64,000 bases of DNA from Sergeia podlipaevii (taxonomy: Eukaryota > Euglenozoa > Kinetoplastea > Trypanosomatida > Trypanosomatidae): contig JASANZ010002201.1 in assembly GCA_030849805.1 (NCBI GenBank), positions 1 to 64,000 on the forward strand, in the 5' to 3' direction. Position 1 is the first letter of the stretch. Each line of letters opens with the position of its first letter. Under the pieces are notes generated by a model. That model was not told the DNA's origin. It saw only the letters and a list, made by a program, of their open reading frames with translations, and ran no database searches. Both the position numbers and the translations under genes were made by a program. Positions 41,715 through 50,713 of this stretch are shown here, piece after piece.

Positions 41715-42506
41715 CTAGGACTCACTTGGCACCTCAGGTAGATGGGGAGTGGTGAAGGGCGACATCGCCGCACTCCACCTGGATGACTCTCCACTGCTTT
41801 CCCCAGCTGGCTCCTTCGTCAAATACACAAAGGCTGTGTAAGGTGGGTTTACCATTTCACTCGGTTTTTCTACAGCCGTGATCGAGTCAAAGAGGCGTAG
41901 TGTAGTTTCACCATGAGCAACGAGAACAACCGTTTTTCCATCAAAAGTGGGCTCGCTGAGGACAGATTTCCCAGCCTTCAGTATGCGAGCAGAGAACTGA
42001 GGCTCACGTAGCTGATTGTCCTCCACTACATGCACAGGATCACACCCCAGAGAGTAGGGCTTGTCCAACCGCACGTGCCCCGATACACTTTTGTGGTAAT
42101 ACTCAGCGGATCTGAAAATTGGATCCGGGCAGTGAAAGCCTCCCTTCTCAGAACTTATATCAGGATTACGCTTCATGTCATAGAATATCCAGTAAGCCCC
42201 CTCCGCGATGCCTGGCTCAAGGTACACGGGGACATCGACGACTCTCCCCTGAGCGCCGGCGCACACGCCGCGAACGATTCCATCTGATGTCTGCACACAA
42301 CGAAGAAGTGGAGAGGTAAGGATAACAAGAGAGCTGGGATCAACCTTGTAATGTTGTGCCATGTACTTCCCTAACTGAACCGCCATTTCAATGCCATTCT
42401 CTGTAAGCGGAGGGTCATGAGGACGGTCCGTTGTGAGGGAGAAAATAGGCTCCTTGTGGTCGCGGCGCTCGCCGTGTCGGACAACGAAGATGTCACGTGG
42501 AGGCAT
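41715..42506 (-). CDS. Histidine phosphatase superfamily protein (UBASH3/STS-like)
   Basis: A 263-residue branch-1 histidine phosphatase. The catalytic 'RHGER' is at residues 10-14 (His11 is the phosphate acceptor), the second Arg lies in 'SPLLRCVQT' (Arg69), the acid/base region is 'VYLEPGIAEG' (Glu98/Glu102), and the second catalytic His198 is in 'VVLVAHGETTLRLF'. The 'SPLLRCVQT' and 'EPGIAE' blocks resemble the UBASH3 (STS) and ecdysteroid-phosphate phosphatase group rather than metabolic phosphoglycerate mutase. The substrate is unknown. No targeting signal is visible. A decayed paralogue lies immediately upstream at about 43061-43689, so this is the surviving copy of a tandem pair. Confidence 0.9.
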   Translation of the reverse strand: MPPRDIFVVRHGERRDHKEPIFSLTTDRPHDPPLTENGIEMAVQLGKYMAQHYKVDPSSLVILTSPLLRCVQTSDGIVRGVCAGAQGRVVDVPVYLEPGIAEGAYWIFYDMKRNPDISSEKGGFHCPDPIFRSAEYYHKSVSGHVRLDKPYSLGCDPVHVVEDNQLREPQFSARILKAGKSVLSEPTFDGKTVVLVAHGETTLRLFDSITAVEKPSEMVNPPYTAFVYLTKEPAGESSGESSRWSAAMSPFTTPHLPEVPSES

Positions 42507-43060
42507 ATTCTTTTTATTCCGTTAAATATATGATGATGCAACAGCAATGGTATATATATGCAGGGAGGTGGGTTTATGAAGGACTAAATAGATGAAGGAA
42601 TATGCACCTATTAAAGAGCTTTCCCGGGAGGGGGGAAAGACTACCAAACCAAAACAGAAACAAAAAAATAGTGAAGGTTGATAAACGATTCGCAGTGCAT
42701 TTGTCAGAAAAGGCTCAACCAAAAGAAACCAATAATTGAAAACTTCGAGCGAAAAAAAAATCGTGTAAAGAAGACGCAAACAAAAATGTTTTTTTTTTCG
42801 TGAAACGTGTGCGTGTTTGCAAAGAGGAACACCAGCGCAACAAACAAACAAAAAAATAGCGACGTCTACTTTCCTGGCCAGGGCAACGCAAACGGCTGCC
42901 TCACGCAATTCCATCCAACATCTCTCGATGACACTAGTGTGAGGTGCGCAAAACGAGTGACGCAGCGGACAAGATGGCGTGTTTGTAGGTGCGGCGGGGG
43001 CCATCGCGTTAACCACTCGACTGCCACTTCAGCACGTGTCACAAGGAGTAATACTTTGCC
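42507..43060. other. Intergenic spacer
   Basis: Spacer between the intact phosphatase gene and its decayed copy. It has A-rich and T-rich runs (for example A run 42756-42763, T run 42787-42798). Part of it (42900-43060) is less AT-rich and may be the 3' remnant of the pseudogene; I could not align it confidently. Confidence 0.45.
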
Positions 43061-43689
43061 TCAAAGGATTCTACTGGTCGACGGCGTAGCCAATTGCTGT
43101 GCTGCTCGATAAGCACGCACGACTACATCCTCCCTTTCGGTCACCGCTACTTCCCTTGTGAAAGTCCATACTGGATTGCATCCGTTGAGTGGAATACATG
43201 ATCGCCCATCTATTCGTTCAAGCGTCAATACCAGTGACATCCGCGATGACACTCGCTTGTGCAAGTAGTGAGGTGAGCGTAGAAGAGACTGCAAGGCTTA
43301 TTGGCTGTCGCGTTGGAGGCGTGCGGCCACTACAGAGATTTTTTTACAACATGTTTGCCCATATCAATCGCGTGCTATCGCAGAGAGCATACTCGACGCG
43401 AATAGGGGGTCCGTGAATTTCCAAAAGAGGCGTCCTCAAACAGAGCGTCTAGGATGTCACCTGCGGTGATTGCACAGCGCACAAGTGAAGAGGAGGCAAC
43501 AACAACAATAGCAACAGTATTAGGCGCAATGCCCGGCATCAAGCCGCAGAGATGCCGACCGAGTGCGCGTGCATCCTCACCGCATTGAGGAGATGGTGGA
43601 GGATCATGAGGATGAGCGGTAGACTTTGAGTAGCAAAGATTGATGTGATCACGTCGCTCTCCGTGACAAATAATAAAGACAGCTTTCAA
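43061..43689 (-). pseudogene. Decayed histidine phosphatase paralogue
   Basis: A broken copy of the phosphatase at 41715-42506. The 5' part (43689-43375) reads 'KAVFIICHGERRDH', then 'AHPHDPP' and 'SSLVRCAITAGDIL', aligning with 'DIFVVRHGERRDH', 'RPHDPPL' and 'SPLLRCVQTSDGI' of the intact gene. There is no ATG in this frame (it opens at TTG), and the catalytic RHG has become CHG. Near 43425 the similarity moves to another frame ('PPIRVEYALCDST', matching the 'VYLEPGIAEG' region) and soon meets a stop. A third segment, about 43061-43150, reads 'DVVVRAYRAAQQL', matching 'TVVLVAHGETTLRL' with the second catalytic His replaced by Tyr. Start loss, frameshifts and both catalytic motifs damaged indicate a pseudogene. 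Confidence 0.8.
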
Positions 43690-44316
43690 AGTCTTACATG
43701 CTTTTTAATTGTCATGCATTTGCTCCCTTTTGATTGACTGAATGTGATTTGGTTAGGATAAATTGCAGATATACGCACATATATGCTCTTAGATCTCTCT
43801 ATTTATTGACCAGTATACCATACTTGTTTGAAAAAGAGCAAGAAAATAAAAAAGAAGCTTTTGTAAGGATATAAACAAGTTCAAACTGCAGAGGAGCGTA
43901 GGGCAATTGTCTCACAACATTGTGCATCAGCAAACATACATATATGAGCTGTGCGCACTGTCCGCCCTTCTACATAACATTCATCACTCTCCTACTTTTC
44001 TTTCCTGTGTATGTCTGAAGTAGATAAGCGGCATAACGACAATAACTGCAGCACATGCACTGTAGCTATACAGTCGTCCGTTAAACAATAATAGTAATCA
44101 CACGGATACACACGCGATATATATGTATTTTTACCGATCCATAGCAATCCCCTCTTGTCTCATCATATTCTCACCCTACTTCCAATATCCCTATGCGCAC
44201 AGCACGCATCTTTATCATTTCAATACATACACCCCGTCCTATTCGCCAAAACATGGAGCGGTCTACAGCAACTATCGTTGAAGGAAGACAAAAAGCAAGA
44301 TAATGCAGCTACTGGC
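43690..44316. other. Intergenic spacer
   Basis: About 630 bases between the MATE gene and the phosphatase pseudogene. It is moderately AT-rich with few long homopolymers, unlike other spacers. No gene, tRNA or clear repeat recognised. Confidence 0.5.
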
Positions 44317-47013
44317 TTAGGAAGTATTTCTAGGCTCATCATCACTTTCCTCAGTCGCGTACATCACTGGTCTTCGCTTCCGGCTCTGCTTAGGCGGAAG
44401 CAAACGCTTATAATGCTCAGATAGCTCCCCATCAAACTCAGTGTTCGACGATGGGATACCAGAACGGCGCAGCACATTCTCCACGTACTCTTCATCGTAC
44501 TCTTCATCCAACTCTGACTCTTCGTCCTCCTCCTCTTCGTCCTCTTCGTCGTCCTCCTCCATGAAGTTGTCGCAGATTTCGTGATAATTCATCGTGGAGG
44601 CCACGAGCACCATGACAGGTGCCTCAATACAGAGGCCAATCGTGATGCCAGCGCACACGCCGAACATCTTGTAGCCCAGAAAGTGGCCAAGAATAACGCA
44701 CAGTGGGACGCCAATACCCCACAGGCTGGTGAGTAGAATAACAGCGCCAAGATGATTCTTGCCGAGACCACTGAAGATACCCTGGAAGGTGAACTGCACT
44801 GCGTCACAAATGTGCAGAAATGGCAGCAAAAAGAGCACCTCTCGCGCCAGCGACAGCGTCTTGCCGGACGTGCCAAAAAGCGACATCAAAAAGTTAAAAC
44901 CGCCAACGAGAATGACAGAATCAACAATGCCAAGAAAGAAGGCAAATGCGATGGAAAGAATAACATACCGCTTCGCACTGACAGGCCAGTCGGCACCAAT
45001 GCACCGGCCAATGTTCGCGCACGCGCTAGCGCTCAAGCCACCGGAGAAGGAGGCAAAGATAAATAACGAATTCATAATGCCCGACCACGCAGCGCCGTCC
45101 TTTTCACCAAACTGGGCACAAAGCAAGACCGTGAGATCAAAGGACGAAGCTTCCGCAGCGACGAAAATAGCACTAGGAATAGCCAGCTTCATGTATTCCT
45201 TCACGTCAGCCCAGTAGAGGGCCTCTTTCAGCCGCCACGTGCCCAGTGTCATGCGGGTTTCCGGCTTGAACAGAGTAATCACAATAATAATCGCGAGCTG
45301 AAACCACGCAGTGATGGCCATGCCAACCATAGTGTATCGGACCCCCATGGGGGTCAGCTGGTACTGCAAAAAAGGCGTGATGATGACTCCCGCAGTAAGT
45401 CCAATCATTGGAATCTGCGGCTGCATTTGATTATTGAGGAACTTACCAAATGCGATAAGCAACATATCGGGCAGAATGAAGAACGGACTATAAACCAGAA
45501 AGTCGTGCGCCACATTCGCTACGTTTAAGCCGTATATGGGGACAAGAATTGCATGCAGCAGGTACAAAATAGAACACAGCGGGATGAGAAAGAAGATGTT
45601 GATGAGGATACCACGCTGTAGCACCAGACCCATTTCAGGACTCAGCGGGTCGCGGCCGTACTCGTGGGAGCAGAGCGTATCCATCGCAAAAGTGAGCCCG
45701 ATCATTGGGTAAAGAATGAGAATGCATGTAATGAAGTAACCAACTGACGCGCCGGTAAGCTCGCGCTCGCCGAGGTAGCTGCCGACAAACGCAAGCGGAA
45801 TGACCGACATGCAAAATGTAAAGCAAATAGTGACAGCAGCAGGAGCAGCCAAGTAGAGCAGGTCCATGGTGGCGGAGCACCACGAAATGTTATCCTGCTC
45901 CTCCTCGCTGCTACCTGTCCCAACCTCCGAGTCCTCGTAACTATCGTCCTCGTCCACAACAGAGCTGATGTGCACACGACGCATGTTTTCATCGAGACGC
46001 TTCGTCAGCACCAGTGGTGTCTTAACAGGCACTGGCATCAGCCGGCCATCGACGGCCACTTCCTTGGCGTTGTTAAAGGAGTTATTCGGCATGCGCACCT
46101 TACGCTCTTCAAATTTGCGGAGTACGTGCGCTGCACGGGCAATCGTAGTCGGAGATAGCGGAGGTCGCTCCGTACGCTTTGCAGAGTGTTCTCGCATCTG
46201 CTCAAGTGCTATCAAGTCCGGCGAAGACTCTGGAAACGTCATACGTACTTCGCCAGACTTCTTATGTCCCGAAACATGTGAGCCACCTGTGCCTTTGAGA
46301 CGTGGCCGCTCTGTCTCGGTGTCCTCCATGATGCTCTCCCACCCACCCATCACGGCTGCGTCAGCGCTACGAGCGCGAGGCATGATGTTAATATGACCAA
46401 ATAGATCGTCGTCAAATGCTGTTTGTGTAGCAGTGTTTACAATAATCGAGAGATTGCCAGGTTTCTTCATAGCCGACGCACGAGGGGCAGTCTGCAGTTG
46501 AATAGGCGTCTTAGTTGATGCGTTGTGCTTCACAGTGAAGGCACTGCGAGGGGCAGACCTCCGTCCCACCAAGGACGCCGCGCGAGATGGTACGCTCGTT
46601 GCCATCTGCTGTGCGCGGTTCGGGACCGTGAAGACGGAGCCGTGACTAGACGTAAAGGATCCGTGGAAGAAATTCTTTTTGGCCTTTTCGACAAGACGAG
46701 CGGACTGCTGCGCAACGCTCAGCTGTTTATGTGCGCGCTTGCTAAAGTACACAGCATGTGATGAAAGCACTGGCACCGACATGGAACGGTACGGTTGCAT
46801 CGTGCCATAGCCCGCCACCTCTCTTGCAGGTGCGGTGCCGGAGACGGAACGTGCGCGAGAACGACGACTACTCGTGCTGTGATGTGAGTGCAAGGGAGGT
46901 ACAGGCACGTAGACGGTACCTACGCGGCCAGCAGATGGCGCACGCACTGTCGCTTCTAAAGACCTCCGCCTCTTCTGCTTTGCCTCACCGTGACTTGGCG
47001 TGGAGTCGTTCAT
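44317..47013 (-). CDS. MATE-family transporter with long N-terminal extension
   Basis: An 898-residue membrane protein. Residues about 380-815 hold the multi-span MATE core: it starts 'DLLYLAAPAAVTICFTFCMS', contains 'FGKFLNNQMQPQIPM' (a conserved MATE block after TM6-like segments) and 'LAIPSAIFVAAEASSFDLTVLL' at the start of the second half. MATE proteins export organic cations or drugs in exchange for H+ or Na+. The first about 375 residues are unusual: basic, Ser/Arg-rich, with no membrane span, and probably cytoplasmic. After the core there is a strongly acidic stretch (about 816-850, mostly Glu/Asp) and a basic tail. A (CA)n on the transcribed strand lies just upstream of the ATG. The substrate is unknown. 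Confidence 0.9.
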   Translation of the reverse strand: MNDSTPSHGEAKQKRRRSLEATVRAPSAGRVGTVYVPVPPLHSHHSTSSRRSRARSVSGTAPAREVAGYGTMQPYRSMSVPVLSSHAVYFSKRAHKQLSVAQQSARLVEKAKKNFFHGSFTSSHGSVFTVPNRAQQMATSVPSRAASLVGRRSAPRSAFTVKHNASTKTPIQLQTAPRASAMKKPGNLSIIVNTATQTAFDDDLFGHINIMPRARSADAAVMGGWESIMEDTETERPRLKGTGGSHVSGHKKSGEVRMTFPESSPDLIALEQMREHSAKRTERPPLSPTTIARAAHVLRKFEERKVRMPNNSFNNAKEVAVDGRLMPVPVKTPLVLTKRLDENMRRVHISSVVDEDDSYEDSEVGTGSSEEEQDNISWCSATMDLLYLAAPAAVTICFTFCMSVIPLAFVGSYLGERELTGASVGYFITCILILYPMIGLTFAMDTLCSHEYGRDPLSPEMGLVLQRGILINIFFLIPLCSILYLLHAILVPIYGLNVANVAHDFLVYSPFFILPDMLLIAFGKFLNNQMQPQIPMIGLTAGVIITPFLQYQLTPMGVRYTMVGMAITAWFQLAIIIVITLFKPETRMTLGTWRLKEALYWADVKEYMKLAIPSAIFVAAEASSFDLTVLLCAQFGEKDGAAWSGIMNSLFIFASFSGGLSASACANIGRCIGADWPVSAKRYVILSIAFAFFLGIVDSVILVGGFNFLMSLFGTSGKTLSLAREVLFLLPFLHICDAVQFTFQGIFSGLGKNHLGAVILLTSLWGIGVPLCVILGHFLGYKMFGVCAGITIGLCIEAPVMVLVASTMNYHEICDNFMEEDDEEDEEEEDEESELDEEYDEEYVENVLRRSGIPSSNTEFDGELSEHYKRLLPPKQSRKRRPVMYATEESDDEPRNTS

Positions 47014-48057
47014 TAAAGAAGTGTCGTTTATTTGTGTGTGTGTGTGTGTGTGAATGTTTCACAAAAGAATAAAAATATAAATAGAGGGGGGGAAGCAGGT
47101 GGTCTCTATTCAGATACTCTTATCTTTCAGCTGCCTAGTTGCTTTTTCTTTCTTCCCACAGAGAAAGACTATCGGACTGCTGGTAGTGAAAAAAAATTAT
47201 AGGTTTACTATTTGCAATTTAAAAAGACAATTTTTTAAATAGTTAAATATTTAAAAACAAAAAAGTTGTAACAAAGTGCTTACTCTCTTCCAACAAAAAA
47301 AAGGGGAAAAAACGCCGATAAAAACTTGTTTGCTTTCTCTTCTGCGCTGAAACAAGTATGTTGATGCACTACACAACGTTCGTGTATGTGTGTGTATGCA
47401 CAAAAAGGAATAAAAATAGTAATAATAATAACAAAACTACGACGTAGCTTCAAAAAAAAAGCTGTCGATCACTTTTGATACAGACCAAAAATCGCCAAAC
47501 TGTATCTGAATACACCACCAACTCGAACAGATGCAGCTGCTCTTCTTTTGTTGTATTCAGGACTGATCAACTGCCTATTTGTAATCTAAAGTACCTTAAG
47601 AAAAAAATGACACAAAGAGTAAAAAAAAACAGTATGGAATGGTAATAAAAGAGAGGCAAGATGTCGATCAACAACATCAAACATACACAAACAGAGTACA
47701 AAAAACAATAAGGGATACTTGCCTGTACATATCTCGTAGAAAGCTATAGGCTGAAATAAATAAATGTCATTGCGTTGACAGCAATCTCGCGAAAGAATAA
47801 AAAAAAAAACGAAAAGCACATTAACAAGTATGCATTGTAATGCCTACTTTCATATATACCCACAAGAGAATAGGCTTCTACGAGTAATTTGTCGTTTTTT
47901 CTTTTGTGAAAGAAAAAACAAAAACAACAAAAATTTGAAAATTGTACACACACGCGTACATAATTCAATCTCCAAAAAAAAAAAAAACAGACAACGATAC
48001 AACAAGAACCTTCTCTTAAAAGGATTATTATGTAATACGAGAGTGCGTTGCGGTTTA
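47014..48057. other. Intergenic spacer
   Basis: About 1 kb, AT-rich, with (TG)n at 47033-47052 just upstream of the MATE start and many plus-strand A runs (47269-47280, 47448-47460, 47798-47808, 47973-47986). Open frames are low-complexity. No gene seen. Confidence 0.55.
47033..47052. repeat. (TG)n microsatellite in presumed 5' region of MATE gene
   Basis: About ten TG units, read as (CA)n on the transcribed strand, 20 bases upstream of the MATE ATG; it probably lies in or beside the 5' UTR. Confidence 0.9.
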
Positions 48058-49050
48058 CTAGTGCGTCTTTGCCCATTCTCTAAGAGTGTCTAATATATCC
48101 TGCTCTGTGTTGAGCTGTGCACACACTAGTTCGTACTTAACCCAGTCAAAATCTTGTGGTGCATACTTCCTTACCCTCTTTGGTAAATAATACTGATCGA
48201 AGAGTGTGTATGTGTGCTCCTCGTTAAATCGTAAGTACCACAGGTAGAAGACCAAGCTAGTGCCGATGCCCACAAAATAAGACACGGGTTCCATGATATC
48301 CCAGTCTAGGTCAAAGTATGTGAGGCGTGAAATTATAGCGAGCTGGGCACCGGCAAAGAGCAACGCACCACCCCACACGCTACGCCGCCAGCGGGCTGCC
48401 TTTGCAATAGCAGGCTTTAGCTGCTCTCGCATTTTCTTCTCTTCAGCCTGCAATGCCGCTACGTTGCGCTTTTGTTCCCCCAGAAGAAACAATCCAGGGA
48501 GCTCACAGCGGGCAGCCTCGGTGGCGTCCTCACTACTAGCGGCTTGCTTGATTGCCTCTGCTATATCGTACTGCTGAAGATATTGGACCGGCCGAAGATG
48601 TATCAACTGCCCTTCGGCGAGCGAGACCAGAATAGCGGCATCACTGAGTGTCTCTAGAGCGGCTTCGCTGTCTGGCACGTGTGCAGCGTCGCAGAATTTA
48701 TCGAATGTAGCACGGGGAATAATCACGCGGCTGCTGCTCATGCCCAGCTCAGAGGCGACCTCCTTTCCGTCGAGAAGCGTGTACTGGCGAAGAGATTCCT
48801 GGAGAAGCACCATGGGAGCAATCCGTGCAAAGTCGCTAGCAGTGCGCAGATATCCACTTTCACCACTGAATGGCTTCGGCACAGCAGTTGAGCTCGTTGA
48901 AGCTGAAGCAATTCTATTCACAATGGTAGTGCTGTAGTGTCGATGAAAGACGGGGAATACTAGAGGAACAAAGGGGGAGCTACTAGATACGACCTTTGCC
49001 GCTTGCTTGCTGCATGCCCTCAGAGGCACCAGCGACCGTCGTATTTGCAT
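48058..49050 (-). CDS. Mitochondrial calcium uniporter (MCU) family subunit
   Basis: A 330-residue MCU-family protein. It has the signature 'WDIMEPVSYF' at residues 250-259 between two membrane segments (about 226-243 and 256-273); the Asp-Ile-Met-Glu carboxylates form the Ca2+ selectivity filter. 'YLRFNEEHTYTLFDQYYLPKR' follows at about 272-292 (split from the filter by the second span). The N-terminal 40 residues are Arg/Ser/Ala-rich with no acids, a likely mitochondrial presequence. Residues 195-222 are a coiled coil, as in MCU. Trypanosomes have several MCU paralogues (MCU, MCUb, MCUc, MCUd) forming one hetero-oligomeric pore; I cannot tell with certainty which this is, though the canonical filter favours MCU itself. 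Confidence 0.92.
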   Translation of the reverse strand: MQIRRSLVPLRACSKQAAKVVSSSSPFVPLVFPVFHRHYSTTIVNRIASASTSSTAVPKPFSGESGYLRTASDFARIAPMVLLQESLRQYTLLDGKEVASELGMSSSRVIIPRATFDKFCDAAHVPDSEAALETLSDAAILVSLAEGQLIHLRPVQYLQQYDIAEAIKQAASSEDATEAARCELPGLFLLGEQKRNVAALQAEEKKMREQLKPAIAKAARWRRSVWGGALLFAGAQLAIISRLTYFDLDWDIMEPVSYFVGIGTSLVFYLWYLRFNEEHTYTLFDQYYLPKRVRKYAPQDFDWVKYELVCAQLNTEQDILDTLREWAKTH

Positions 49051-49173
49051 ATCTCCAACAAAAAATAGATGGGGCAGTCAACAAAGGCAACAAAATGTTG
49101 GTAAAACTTCTTTTTAAGGCAGCTATTGGGTAAAGATCTAGCAAGCAAAATAGTGATTATAAAGCGCGGTGTG

Positions 49174-49193
49174 CACACACACACACACACACA
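49174..49193. repeat. (AC)n microsatellite
   Basis: About ten CA/AC units, upstream of the MCU-family gene. Confidence 0.9.
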
Positions 49194-49636
49194 AGCAGAG
49201 GTTCTCACTTACTTGTCAGAGATAAACTGACAAAATGAATATCTTGGCGCTTAACAATGCGCACACACACACACAGAAAAAGAAAAACCAACATCAAGTA
49301 AACACGGAAAGAATAAAGACAAAGCGGAAAGTGATTGGTTGTAGAACGATATGCAAATACACTTCTAATTTCCTCAAAGGACTGCAACAAGAAGATGAAT
49401 TTAGCAGGCCTGTGCAAAAGAAAAAAAAAACACCTTTGAAATGAGCGAAACATCGCTGTTCATTCAGAGCTTGAGTACGACTACTCTGTCATACACGATG
49501 TCTGTGCACCCAACAGTAGACTCTTTCTTTTCGATTGTTGCTGTGTTAATTTGCCTTCGTACATTCAGAATAACTGCGCATGTAGGAACCAACTAACATT
49601 AGAATATACATCTCTCAAATTTATATACAATTGTAG

Positions 49637-49659
49637 AATAATAATAATAATAATAATAA
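49637..49659. repeat. (AAT)n trinucleotide run
   Basis: Seven or more AAT units in the spacer upstream of the MCU-family gene. Confidence 0.85.
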
Positions 49660-50580
49660 ATCTCGTTTTGTCATCTATATGCGTTTGGTAGTTGTCGCCA
49701 CTACCTTCTCTTCAACTAAAAAAAAAAAAATCCTTCCTTCATGTACAATCATCAAGAAGATAAAAATGCAGACGTTAGGCCTGCTTTACATAGTGGGATC
49801 TAAAGAAGAGAGAGAGGAGATGTCTGTCCTTAACTTGCACACGTATGTCGCTCTGTTGGAAAACAATCTATATATTCTCCACAGAAACTTCATGGAGGGT
49901 GAGAAAGGAAAACATAAAGCAACAAATCTCAAAGACACGAGCAAGGAGTAGATGAGTTGTATGCATATGTATATATGACATACAGAAACACGTCTCATAC
50001 TCAAGAGAAAATGGAAAACAGCACGCTGTCCATAATTGCATCTATGAGGCAAAAAAAAAAAAATAACAACAACAGCAATAGATAATAAAAAATCCCTTTC
50101 AAGCTCGCCACCGTGTCACGTAAGGATCGTGTACGCATGTATACATGCATAAACAATAATCAGAGGAGACAAACGTTTCCATACCCGCTTGAAGAGTGCA
50201 CGCAAAGACCTTTACATTTGCCCTTCCTCTCCACCTTCCCTTCAGTTGCAAGGTGCCAGGGGATATTTACAGTAAAAGTACTTTAGCCATAAATTACTTT
50301 CTCTCCCATTTTTCGCTCAAAACAACCTCCATCACAACAAAATAAAGAATAATTATAGCAAGCAAACAATCACAACTGCGTCGGAATACAACAACAGATA
50401 TGCTGACCTAATGGTCCTGAACAGTCTTTCCAAAAAAAAGCAAACAAACAAAGATAAAAAAAGAAGCGGAATCTAAAAAAAAAAAAAAAAGAAGAAGTCT
50501 ACAAATATTTTTTTAAAAAAATAATAAATCCATTTTTTTGCATCTCCAAACTTGCCCAGGAGAAATACAGAATTGCACTG

Positions 50581-50606
<26 letters not shown>
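50581..50606. repeat. (CA)n microsatellite
   Basis: Thirteen CA units, about 110 bases downstream of the pseudokinase stop codon on the transcribed strand; probably in its 3' UTR as (TG)n. Confidence 0.95.
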
Positions 50607-50611
<5 letters not shown>

Positions 50612-50713
50612 AAACTATTATGATAGTAGACACCATACGCTTATATATATAAAGAGGACAGTAACACCAACAGTGTAGAATGTGCACTTCGCACACACTA
50701 ACGCTGCAGACTA

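Larger units (their letters stand above)
49051..50713. other. Long intergenic spacer
   Basis: About 1.66 kb without a gene I can support. It holds (AC)n at 49174-49193, (AAT)n at 49637-49659, A runs at 49718-49729, 50049-50061 and 50475-50490, and (CA)n at 50581-50606. Open frames such as 49679-49951 (+) and 49235-49444 (+) are short, Lys-rich and start within repeats. Confidence 0.55.

Noticed and set aside
50135..50148. Fourteen-base perfect palindrome GCATGTATACATGC
   Set aside because: Short, isolated, in an AT-rich spacer with no companion motif; likely chance.
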